From a virus: DNA of 23,358 nucleotides. Of this stretch, positions 14,639 through 20,879 are shown piece after piece. The notes beneath the pieces were generated by a model, which saw only the letters and a list, made by a program, of their open reading frames with translations, did no database searches and was not told where the DNA came from. Location: IMG/VR virus record IMGVR_UViG_3300031973_000420, positions 1-23,358 of that record; one strand, 5' to 3'. A program made the position numbers and the translations under genes. Position 1 is the stretch's first letter, and every line of letters begins with the position of its first letter.

Positions 14639-14850
14639 TGGAAATATTTAAGAACGATAACAATTGGAACGAGAAAGCTGTAGTAGGCTTTATAGCTTTT
14701 GCAGTTATGTGTTTGATAATGGTTGCTGACTTAGTAACTGGTTGGGTTGGTCAAGATTTAATAATAAACGAATACGTATACAACTCATTTGTTTGGGTTG
14801 TACTTGGTTGCTTCGGTATATCAGGCGTAGAGAAGTTTGCAAATAAATAG
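14638..14850 (+). CDS. Two-TM small membrane protein, holin-like
   Basis: This 70-residue protein starts at ATG 14638, which overlaps the previous stop (TAATG). After a polar start (MEIFKNDNNWNEKA) it has two hydrophobic segments, about residues 15-36 (VVGFIAFAVMCLIMVADLVTG) and 47-65 (YNSFVWVVLGCFGISGVE), joined by a short loop and ending in a basic tail. Two membrane helices with short termini fit a class II holin or another small phage membrane protein. It is the second holin-like candidate in the window after the gene at 2182, and no endolysin is adjacent. Confidence 0.6.
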   Translation: MEIFKNDNNWNEKAVVGFIAFAVMCLIMVADLVTGWVGQDLIINEYVYNSFVWVVLGCFGISGVEKFANK

Positions 14851-14852
14851 TT

Positions 14853-15020
14853 ATGGCTTTTAAAATGACATCACCTTTTAAAAAGAAAGGTAAGAAAGAC
14901 GCTTGTTACCATAAGGTAAAATCAAGAGTTAAGGTTTGGCCTTCAGCTTACGCTTCAGGTCAACTAGTACAGTGTAGAAAACGTGGCGCTGCTAACTGGG
15001 GTGTCGGTAAAAAGAAGTAA
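14853..15020 (+). CDS. 55-residue basic cysteine-containing protein (first of the basic cluster)
   Basis: This short gene lies between the membrane protein and the next basic gene. The product begins MAFKMTSPFKKKGKKDACYHK and continues with VKSRVKVWPSAYASGQLVQCRKRGAANWG before a lysine tail. The pattern Cys-x2-Lys-Val-Lys-Ser-Arg...Val-Trp-Pro-Ser-Ala-Tyr-Ala-Ser-Gly...Cys-Arg-Lys-x-Gly-Ala-x-Asn-Trp-Gly is one I recall from small proteins of marine phages and giant algal viruses; I cannot verify the family name. Two conserved cysteines and the very high charge suggest a nucleic-acid- or metal-binding role. The ATG follows the upstream stop by two bases, and the next ATG follows its stop by one. 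Confidence 0.75.
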   Translation: MAFKMTSPFKKKGKKDACYHKVKSRVKVWPSAYASGQLVQCRKRGAANWGVGKKK

Positions 15021-15021
15021 T

Positions 15022-15375
15022 ATGCCTTTTAAACTTAGAAGTAAAAAGATAGATAATATAGTTAAAGAGCTTAAGAAAGCTAGCAATACACACGCAGCTC
15101 AAGCTAAAAAGCTAGAAAAGATAAATAAGTCACCTATAGCTAAAAGGATGGGTGAGTTTAAAGAGTCTGATGCTCCAGATGCTAAAGGTAAGTTTAGAGA
15201 TCTGTCCGCGCCTAAGCTAGCTAGCTGGATGATTAAATCTCGCAAAGGTGATCTATCTAAAATTATTAGTAGCTTAAATCAACAAGTAGTATTTAGAAGA
15301 AACAAGGATCCTAAGTACGCGGCTAAAATGCGTAGAACTATGGATATAGTTAGAAAAAGATTAGGTAAAAAATGA
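15022..15375 (+). CDS. Basic protein of the cluster, unknown function
   Basis: This 117-residue protein starts at ATG 15022 (MPFKLRSKKIDNIVKELKKAS); a GTG further upstream is in frame but would run through the preceding gene. It is strongly basic and mostly helical: LKKASNTHAAQAKKLEKINK, KSPIAKRMGEFKESDAPDAK, LSAPKLASWMIKSRKGDLSK and the end DPKYAAKMRRTMDIVRKRLGK. The SPIAK tetrapeptide echoes the SPAK repeats at 1933-2181. The final four bases of the gene overlap the next start (ATGA). No catalytic motif is visible; DNA binding is inferred from composition. Confidence 0.6.
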   Translation: MPFKLRSKKIDNIVKELKKASNTHAAQAKKLEKINKSPIAKRMGEFKESDAPDAKGKFRDLSAPKLASWMIKSRKGDLSKIISSLNQQVVFRRNKDPKYAAKMRRTMDIVRKRLGKK

Positions 15376-15836
15376 AAGCTTACAGAGGTGTTTTAAAAGC
15401 TAGAATATCTAAGCTATACGGTGGTGATGTTACAGTAGATAAAGCTAGGAAGTTAAAAGCTAGAAAAGATGCTACACCTAGAGATAAGCAATTAGCTAAT
15501 TGGTTTATAAACATGCAGACAAACAGACCATCACCCGCTAAAAAACGTAAAGATCCTTTAGTTGGCACAGGTAAAAAACCTAAAGGTAGTGGTAGAAGAT
15601 TATACACAGATGAAAATCCTAAAGACACTGTATCTATAAAGTTTGCTACAGTATCTGATGCTAGAAAAACAATAGCTAAAGTAAAAAACATAAATAAGCC
15701 ATACGCTAGAAAAATACAGATACTTACAGTATTAGAACAGAGAGCTAGAGTAATGGGGAAGATGGAACAAGCTAGATTAGCTAAGCAAGCTAAGAAACAA
15801 TTAAAAAAACAACATGAGTTACGTTCAAAAAAATAA
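15372..15836 (+). CDS. Basic protein with a virus-shared domain, unknown function
   Basis: This 154-residue protein has three parts: a helical start (MKAYRGVLKARISKLYGGDV, RKLKARKDATPRDKQLANWF), a linker RPSPAKKRKDP with an SPAK motif, and a domain GSGRRLYTDENPKDTVSIKF, then ATVSDARKTIAKVKNINKPYARKIQ, then ILTVLEQRARVMGKMEQ. The RLYTDENPKDTV.IKF..VSDA pattern recalls domains of unknown function that I associate with both phages and large algal viruses. It overlaps the previous gene by 4 and the next by 23 bases. A role on DNA is plausible from charge, but not shown. Confidence 0.6.
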   Translation: MKAYRGVLKARISKLYGGDVTVDKARKLKARKDATPRDKQLANWFINMQTNRPSPAKKRKDPLVGTGKKPKGSGRRLYTDENPKDTVSIKFATVSDARKTIAKVKNINKPYARKIQILTVLEQRARVMGKMEQARLAKQAKKQLKKQHELRSKK

Positions 15837-16092
15837 TCCTATAAAAAAGATTAAAGGTGGCGGTACAAAGAAAGTTTGTTTACCTGCTGCTAAGGTTCGT
15901 AGTATGAGTAAAAGCGAGAGAGATAAGGTTGTTAGAGCTAAACGTAAAACTGCAGCTAGCGGTGGTTATAGAAGATCAAGTAAATCAAACGTTAAAGGTG
16001 CTAGAAGAAAAGGTGCTACACTCAGAGACTGGTTTAAAAAAGAAAATTGGGTTCAAGTAGGTAATCCAAGTAAAAAATGTGGTGAAGACTAA
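15814..16092 (+). CDS. Basic cysteine-containing protein, unknown function
   Basis: This 92-residue protein begins MSYVQKNNPIKKIKGGGTKK, then VCLPAAKVRSMSKSERDKVVRAKRKTAASGGYRRS. It ends KGATLRDWFKKENWVQVGNP with a final KKCGED. Two cysteines (one near residue 22, one near 89) flank a highly basic, Lys/Arg/Ser-rich centre. The N-terminal pattern MxYxQxNNPxK is shared with the next gene (MAYKQVNNPYK), so the two may be related in their first dozen residues. It overlaps the flanking genes by 23 and 1 bases. Possible roles are DNA condensation or a small head protein. Confidence 0.6.
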   Translation: MSYVQKNNPIKKIKGGGTKKVCLPAAKVRSMSKSERDKVVRAKRKTAASGGYRRSSKSNVKGARRKGATLRDWFKKENWVQVGNPSKKCGED

Positions 16093-16451
16093 TGGCGTAT
16101 AAACAAGTAAATAATCCGTATAAAGTTACTAGCTGTGGTAGACGTAGAACGTTTATGCAAGGTAATGACTTACCTAAAGATAGAACTGAAGGTCATCCGT
16201 TTAAAAAGCTAAGAAAAACTACTAGAGGTAAAGGTAGACATTTTCTTCACGCTGACGAAGGAGCTGGTATGACTGAAGCTGGTAGAAGAGCTTACAGAAA
16301 AGAAAATCCTGGTAGTACTTTATCCGCACCAGTTACAGGTAAGGTTAAAGCAGGTAGTAAAGCAGCAAAACGCAGAAAAAGTTTTTGCGCTAGATCAAGA
16401 AGCTGGAAAAGCGAAAGAGGTTTAGCTGCAAGACGTAGATGGAAATGTTAA
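16092..16451 (+). CDS. DUF6321-like basic cysteine protein
   Basis: This 119-residue, very basic protein contains the arrangement DEGAGMTEAGRRAYRKENPG, a spacer of about 20 residues, KRRKSFCARSRSWKSERGL and a final AARRRWKC. Invariant-looking cysteines in KSFCAR and the terminal RRRWKC match what I recall as the DUF6321 pattern of short phage proteins (glycine-rich start, KSFCAR centre, ...RRWKC end). Its function is unknown in the literature as I know it. The start overlaps the preceding stop by one base. The N-terminal MAYKQVNNPYKVTSCG resembles the previous gene, pointing to duplication or a shared targeting tag. Confidence 0.7.
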   Translation: MAYKQVNNPYKVTSCGRRRTFMQGNDLPKDRTEGHPFKKLRKTTRGKGRHFLHADEGAGMTEAGRRAYRKENPGSTLSAPVTGKVKAGSKAAKRRKSFCARSRSWKSERGLAARRRWKC

Positions 16452-16465
16452 ATATAAATAATAAA

Positions 16466-18955
16466 ATGAATAGAATAGTTTATCTTCTACTGTTTTTTAG
16501 TACAGTCTCTTTAGCTCAAGACAGTATACTTTATGATTGTGTAGGTAATGATGTTACTGAAATAATAGATTGGGTTGGTGATGGTTTTTGCGACGATGGA
16601 TCTTATTCTTGGGATGGTAACGATGTTTATTTTAACTGCGAAGAGTTCAACTTTGATGAAGGTGATTGTGTACCTCAAGAACAAATTCCTGGCTGCATAG
16701 ATGTGAACGCTTTAAACTATGTACCTGAAGCTACACTAGATGATGGAAGTTGTATATATCCTTTCTTTAACGATTTTGTCTGGGGATGTACAGATCCTGA
16801 AGCTATAAACTTTAATCCTTGGGCTGAAATAGATTTTAACTGCTTAACTAATGTTTGTAATGATGATCAATCATTAATAACAATTGAAGTTACTTTAGAT
16901 CAATACCCTAGTGAAACAGGTTGGATATTAACTGACGTATCTAACGGTCAACCTATAAAAGCTGTTAGCGCTAATAGCTATAACTACAATCAAGCTTACA
17001 GCACTATATCTTACAACGTGTGTATACCTGAGACTGGTGTTGAGTTTATATTAAGCGATACATATGGAGATGGTATGGAAAGTAGTAACTGGGGTAGTGA
17101 AGATGGTGATGTTGTTATACTTGGTGATGATTTACCTTGTGGAGATTTAGATACTTTATGGTCATTAGATAGTGCCAACTTTGGTAGCGCTGCTTACTCA
17201 GGTGTTATCTACTTAGATGTTTGTGAAGACCCTATGGTATTTGGTTGTACAGATCCTAACTACGTAGAATATAATCCTGAAGCTAATGTTGATAATGAAA
17301 CTTGTGTTAACCTACATAAGTTAGGATGTATTGATACGTCAGCTTTCAACTTTGACACTCTAGCTACAATAGAAGAAATAATACCAACTTGTGATTATAC
17401 TTTAATAATAGAAGATGATGCAGGTGACGGATGGGGTGGATGCTACTTAGGTATAGCACAGGAAGATTCTGTTATAGGTGAATACTATATGGAACCAGGT
17501 TTCTTTTCTAAAGAATACACTATACAGTTAGATACAGATAAACCAGTTAGTGTTTATTATTTTGAAATATCATTTGGTCAACAACCAATAGAAGAGTTAC
17601 AGTTCTCTTCAATGCAAAACTCTTTTAGATTAATAAACTCTGATGGAGTATTATTGACTCAAGGTGGTGTACACCCGTTTGCTAACAACGGTGCTGGTGC
17701 ACTACAACCTCACAAAGGTCCTTTCTGGAACAAGTACACAGCAACTCCTTACTGTGGAAACTATTGTATACCTAAAGTCTACGGGTGTACAGATTCACTA
17801 GCATATAATTTTGATTCACTAGCGAATACAAATGTTGGTTGTATAGAAGCTATTATTGGTTGTACTAATGAACTAGCTTTTAACTACGACTCTCTAGCTA
17901 ATGTAGATGATGGTCAATGTACGGCTATTGTTTATGGATGTATGGAGAACGATGCTTGGAATTACAACTACTTAGCAAACATCGAGGATAGTTCTTGTCT
18001 TTACTTTGGTTGTACAGATACTATAGCATTAAACTATGATTCAACTGCTAATGTAAATAATAGTTCTTGTGTATATCCTGTTTATGGTTGTACAAACCCG
18101 ATAGCTTTTAACTACGATGTAGAAGCTAATGTTAATGATGGTTCATGTGTACCAGTTATACTTGGTTGTATGGACGTAACAATGTTTAATTACAATGAAG
18201 AAGCAAACACAGCAATTGATAATTGTATTCCTTTTGTATTTGGCTGCACAGATATTACCGCTTATAATTTTGACCCTCTGGCCAACACTGATAACGAGTC
18301 TTGCATCCCAATAATACCTGGTTGTACTGATCCTATAGCTTTTAATTACAACGAAGAGGCTAATCAAGAAGACTTCTCTTGTGTTGACGTTGTTCTAGGA
18401 TGTACTGATTCATTAGCTTTTAATTATGATCCATTAGCTAATACAAATAACGATGCATGTATAAATGTAGCTGAAGGTTGTATGGATCAACTAGCTCATA
18501 ACTACGATGAGTTTGCTAACACAGAAAATGGTAGTTGTTTGTATGATGCTGGTTGTATTGACGGGCCTGGTAATCCTTACTGGTTAAATGATACATGTTA
18601 TGCTTGGGTTATTATGGTGGATTCATACTGTTGTAATACTGAGTGGGATGATAAATGCCAAGAGTTATATTGGAAGTGTGGTGGTGATAGTGAGTTAGAT
18701 GTTAGAGATTTAATGAGAACAGCTGACATAGCTATTTACCCAGTACCTATGGGTGATGAAGTTAATATATTAACTAAAGGTAAAGTCACTATTAGAATTT
18801 ACGATATTCAAGGTAAGCTTATTAAGCATGTAAGACAGAAGCAAACTATAAAAGGTTTAAATACTTTAAATGTAAAATATATACCATCAGGTTTATATAA
18901 CATTAGTGTAACTTATGATAACAAAACAATAACAAAGCAGGTAGTTAAGAGATGA
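16466..18955 (+). CDS. Secreted repeat protein with T9SS C-terminal sorting domain
   Basis: This 829-residue protein runs from ATG 16466, which starts a Sec signal peptide MNRIVYLLLFFSTVSLAQ and has an A-rich leader; in-frame ATGs at 16439 and 16445 lie in the previous gene. Order: an LNR-like cysteine segment (about 25-70, GDGFCDDG...FNCEEFNFDEGDC), then 14 GC(T/M/I)-type repeats with the core GCTDPxAxNYDxxANxxDxSC between 76 and 691 (ten in near-tandem from 440), with two beta domains between the early repeats. Residues 692-740 carry another cysteine-rich segment (SYCCNTEWDDKC). The end, from ADIAIYPVP to KTITKQVVKR (about 753-829), matches the type A T9SS sorting domain. The cargo should cross the outer membrane of the host. 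ATGA overlap couples it to the next gene. Confidence 0.88.
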   Translation: MNRIVYLLLFFSTVSLAQDSILYDCVGNDVTEIIDWVGDGFCDDGSYSWDGNDVYFNCEEFNFDEGDCVPQEQIPGCIDVNALNYVPEATLDDGSCIYPFFNDFVWGCTDPEAINFNPWAEIDFNCLTNVCNDDQSLITIEVTLDQYPSETGWILTDVSNGQPIKAVSANSYNYNQAYSTISYNVCIPETGVEFILSDTYGDGMESSNWGSEDGDVVILGDDLPCGDLDTLWSLDSANFGSAAYSGVIYLDVCEDPMVFGCTDPNYVEYNPEANVDNETCVNLHKLGCIDTSAFNFDTLATIEEIIPTCDYTLIIEDDAGDGWGGCYLGIAQEDSVIGEYYMEPGFFSKEYTIQLDTDKPVSVYYFEISFGQQPIEELQFSSMQNSFRLINSDGVLLTQGGVHPFANNGAGALQPHKGPFWNKYTATPYCGNYCIPKVYGCTDSLAYNFDSLANTNVGCIEAIIGCTNELAFNYDSLANVDDGQCTAIVYGCMENDAWNYNYLANIEDSSCLYFGCTDTIALNYDSTANVNNSSCVYPVYGCTNPIAFNYDVEANVNDGSCVPVILGCMDVTMFNYNEEANTAIDNCIPFVFGCTDITAYNFDPLANTDNESCIPIIPGCTDPIAFNYNEEANQEDFSCVDVVLGCTDSLAFNYDPLANTNNDACINVAEGCMDQLAHNYDEFANTENGSCLYDAGCIDGPGNPYWLNDTCYAWVIMVDSYCCNTEWDDKCQELYWKCGGDSELDVRDLMRTADIAIYPVPMGDEVNILTKGKVTIRIYDIQGKLIKHVRQKQTIKGLNTLNVKYIPSGLYNISVTYDNKTITKQVVKR
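16691..18538. repeat. Fourteen-copy protein repeat GCTDPxAxNYDxxANxxxxSC
   Basis: Fourteen copies of a unit of about 21-25 residues occur in the T9SS protein. Four are spread over 16691-17380, and ten run almost head to tail from 17783 to 18538. DNA copies are diverged, but several share blocks such as GGTTGTACnGAT and TTTAAnTACGAT. This is a coding repeat, not a spacer array. Confidence 0.9.
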
Positions 18956-20040
18956 TGAATAATATTAAAAACTGGTTACTACAAAGTTTAATAAGCATAG
19001 GTCTTGTTATATTATTTTCTTTTGTATTAATATCAATTACTAAATCTTGTAATGCTCAAGGTTTAAATAAGATATTAAAGTACTCTACATTTTACGCTGC
19101 AGTTAACGGTGGTACGTCTTTATCTGACGACCAAGTATGGTCTGTAACTTCAGGTACATTAGAAGAAGATGTTATTGAAACTCCTTTTGATTATACATTA
19201 TCTATAGGTATTAGAAAGATTAAAAGATTTGGTTATGAAAACAGAGCCAATACATTTTATAATGGTACTGAGAACTCTTATTCTGATGCAGCAACAGTAG
19301 GTAGAGTTGATGGGTTTGAATATCTATTTGAATATGATTTAGTAAGAAGATTAGGTATTAACTACACAAACCAAAATCACTTTGTAAGATATGTTGCAGA
19401 TAAATGGGTTGCTAAGATAGCTTATGTGGAAGATGGTTTTGCTGATATAAAGTATTTTGAGGCATCTCAGAGATACAGAAAACAAATTAATGAGGGTAAA
19501 CTATCTTTTAATATTGGAGCTGCACAGAGACTGTCTGAGCCATATGGATTTGATCCTCTTGCTGATTGGATATTAGATAATGGAACATTACATTATACAT
19601 ACCTAGCTCTACAAGAAGGTTATGATATTGACATGCAAGGTAATTACTTTAGTCCAGATGGTACTTTAGTAGCTAACAATCAAGAAGTTTGGGAAGAGGT
19701 TGTTATACCTGAAGTTATCGATAACTATGTTGATAAACAAAGAAATGCTTTAGATAATATTGTTGAATATTCTGTAATATTAGGATTTGACTATTATCAT
19801 TTTACAAAAGACTTTTGGTTTCACAGCTGGGGTAATTTAATGCCTTATCACTTAAAGTCTGATGATCAATACTCTTACTATAAATATAAAGGTGGACAGT
19901 GGGTTGATTACTCAACTGGTCTTATCTTTGGTTATAGATTTAATAAAAGCCTAGGTACTTTTATAGAAGGTAAATATAATAAGTACTGGAATAGAAGATG
20001 GCACAATTTTAGTATAGGAATTAATTACGTAATATTTTAA
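18952..20040 (+). CDS. Putative outer-membrane beta-barrel protein
   Basis: This 362-residue protein has a long N-terminal hydrophobic signal (about 10-32, SLISIGLVILFSFVLISITKS, ending SCNAQG). The rest alternates polar and hydrophobic residues in strands such as FDYTLSIGIRKIKRFGY, EYLFEYDLVRRLGINY, WVAKIAYVEDGFADIKYFEA, SVILGFDYYHFTKDFWF and a final HNFSIGINYVIF. The terminal phenylalanine with alternating aromatics fits the beta-signal read by the BAM complex. I recall this family from marine phage contigs, without a known function. It is translationally coupled to the T9SS cargo upstream and followed after two bases by the next gene. Possible roles are receptor masking, superinfection exclusion or envelope weakening. 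Confidence 0.7.
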   Translation: MMNNIKNWLLQSLISIGLVILFSFVLISITKSCNAQGLNKILKYSTFYAAVNGGTSLSDDQVWSVTSGTLEEDVIETPFDYTLSIGIRKIKRFGYENRANTFYNGTENSYSDAATVGRVDGFEYLFEYDLVRRLGINYTNQNHFVRYVADKWVAKIAYVEDGFADIKYFEASQRYRKQINEGKLSFNIGAAQRLSEPYGFDPLADWILDNGTLHYTYLALQEGYDIDMQGNYFSPDGTLVANNQEVWEEVVIPEVIDNYVDKQRNALDNIVEYSVILGFDYYHFTKDFWFHSWGNLMPYHLKSDDQYSYYKYKGGQWVDYSTGLIFGYRFNKSLGTFIEGKYNKYWNRRWHNFSIGINYVIF

Positions 20041-20042
20041 AC

Positions 20043-20327
20043 ATGGCAAAGGAATTAAATGAAGATACAACGCTAAAGCTAAGTATAAAAACATTAGCTG
20101 GTATAGCAGTACTTATATTTACGTTGGTAGGTATGTGGTTTACATTACAAGGAGATATAGCAGATGCTAAAGAATTACCTAAACCACCAGATCCTGAGAT
20201 TACTCGTATGGAATACGATATGAAAGATCAATTAATAAGACAAACCATTATGTCTACTCAAGATGATGTTAGAGAAATTAAAGATCAAATGATTAGAGTA
20301 GAAGAGAAGATAGATAAATTAAGATAA
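20043..20327 (+). CDS. Single-pass membrane protein with coiled coil, spanin/holin-like
   Basis: This 94-residue protein has a short charged N-terminus, one membrane helix at about residues 17-36 (LAGIAVLIFTLVGMWFTLQG), a proline-rich bend (ELPKPPDPE) and a charged coiled coil to the end (EYDMKDQLIRQTIMSTQDDV, REIKDQMIRVEEKIDKLR). This topology fits a small phage membrane protein with the coiled coil on one side, as seen in i-spanins and some holins, but no o-spanin lipoprotein is seen nearby. It starts two bases after the barrel gene. The exact role is unknown. Confidence 0.6.
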   Translation: MAKELNEDTTLKLSIKTLAGIAVLIFTLVGMWFTLQGDIADAKELPKPPDPEITRMEYDMKDQLIRQTIMSTQDDVREIKDQMIRVEEKIDKLR

Positions 20328-20331
20328 CTTT

Positions 20332-20670
20332 ATGAAAAATATTTTACTTATACTATTATTTCTACCTACAATAATACTTAGCCAAGACTTCCCTGATGGT
20401 TTAACTGTTGTAGAGTTTAATGCAAGCTTTAACAAACCAAACGAGGTTCAATGGTTAACTAAGTTAACTGATTGTGAGGTAGAAAGAGTAGATATTACTA
20501 CAGATTCTAGATGGGCTAGTGAGTACAAAATAGTTGTTGTACCCACTTTAGTTGTTTTTAATAATAACGAAGAAGCTAAAAGGTTTCAAGCAAATATTAT
20601 GATGACTATGGAAGCCACGTTAAGAGAAGTACAAGAGTCAGTCGATGAAATAATAATGGAAGCTTTTTAA
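20332..20670 (+). CDS. Exported thioredoxin-fold protein lacking the CxxC motif
   Basis: This 112-residue protein begins with a signal peptide (MKNILLILLFLPTIILSQ). The mature part follows the thioredoxin plan: TVVEFNASFNKPNEVQWL, where thioredoxins have VVDFWAxWCxxC, then DCEVERVDITTDSRWASEYK, the cis-proline strand VVVPTLVVFNNNEEAKRFQ, and a final helix. The CxxC pair is replaced (SFNKPN), and the single cysteine in LTDCEVE is not in the active-site position, so disulfide exchange is unlikely. It could be a binding or chaperone subunit in the periplasm. It lies in the envelope cassette, a few bases after the coiled-coil gene. Confidence 0.75.
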   Translation: MKNILLILLFLPTIILSQDFPDGLTVVEFNASFNKPNEVQWLTKLTDCEVERVDITTDSRWASEYKIVVVPTLVVFNNNEEAKRFQANIMMTMEATLREVQESVDEIIMEAF

Positions 20671-20674
20671 TATC

Positions 20675-20764
20675 ATGGACAAGAATAAATTAAACGAGAT
20701 TGTACAAATAACAATTTTTGCGGCAGTAATAATCTCTTTTATATTACTAGCAAACACTATTTAG
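20675..20764 (+). CDS. 29-residue single-TM peptide
   Basis: This short frame starts four bases after the thioredoxin-like gene. It encodes a polar start (MDKNKLNEIVQI) followed by a hydrophobic stretch (TIFAAVIISFILLANTI), that is, one membrane helix reaching the C-terminus. Position, spacing and clean N-in single-helix design favour a real gene over chance, but small size limits certainty. It would be the fifth member of the envelope cassette. Confidence 0.5.
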   Translation: MDKNKLNEIVQITIFAAVIISFILLANTI

Positions 20765-20798
20765 AAGTAAAAGCTTTAATAAAATAAACAATAAACTC

Positions 20799-20823
20799 AA
20801 TACCACTCTATACGGGTGGTATT
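20799..20823 (+). terminator. Terminator-like hairpin ending the envelope cassette
   Basis: A 10-bp stem (20799-20808 with 20814-20823, one G-U pair) closes a TATAC loop. The following bases are AT-rich (ATTATATAG) but not a clean T run, so termination may be partial. It lies between the 29-residue gene and the neck genes. Confidence 0.65.
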
Positions 20824-20879
20824 ATTATATAGTAACATACCGCTTTATTATGTAACTATATTAAAGTAAAATAAAGATT

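Noticed and set aside
17783-18538. Possible CRISPR array or mobile repeat because of regular spacing near 75 bases
   Set aside because: The DNA units are diverged and the regularity is at protein level (GCTDPxAxNYD); no constant palindromic repeat with unique spacers exists.
18952-19080. Lipoprotein signal in the barrel candidate (SCNAQ)
   Set aside because: The residues before Cys (T-K-S) do not fit the lipobox; ordinary signal-peptide cleavage after NAQ is more likely.
20332-20670. Active thioredoxin
   Set aside because: The CxxC motif is absent and the only cysteine of the mature protein is elsewhere.
20765-20879. tRNA or small RNA in the gap before the neck genes
   Set aside because: Only one short hairpin is present; no cloverleaf or anticodon stem can be drawn.
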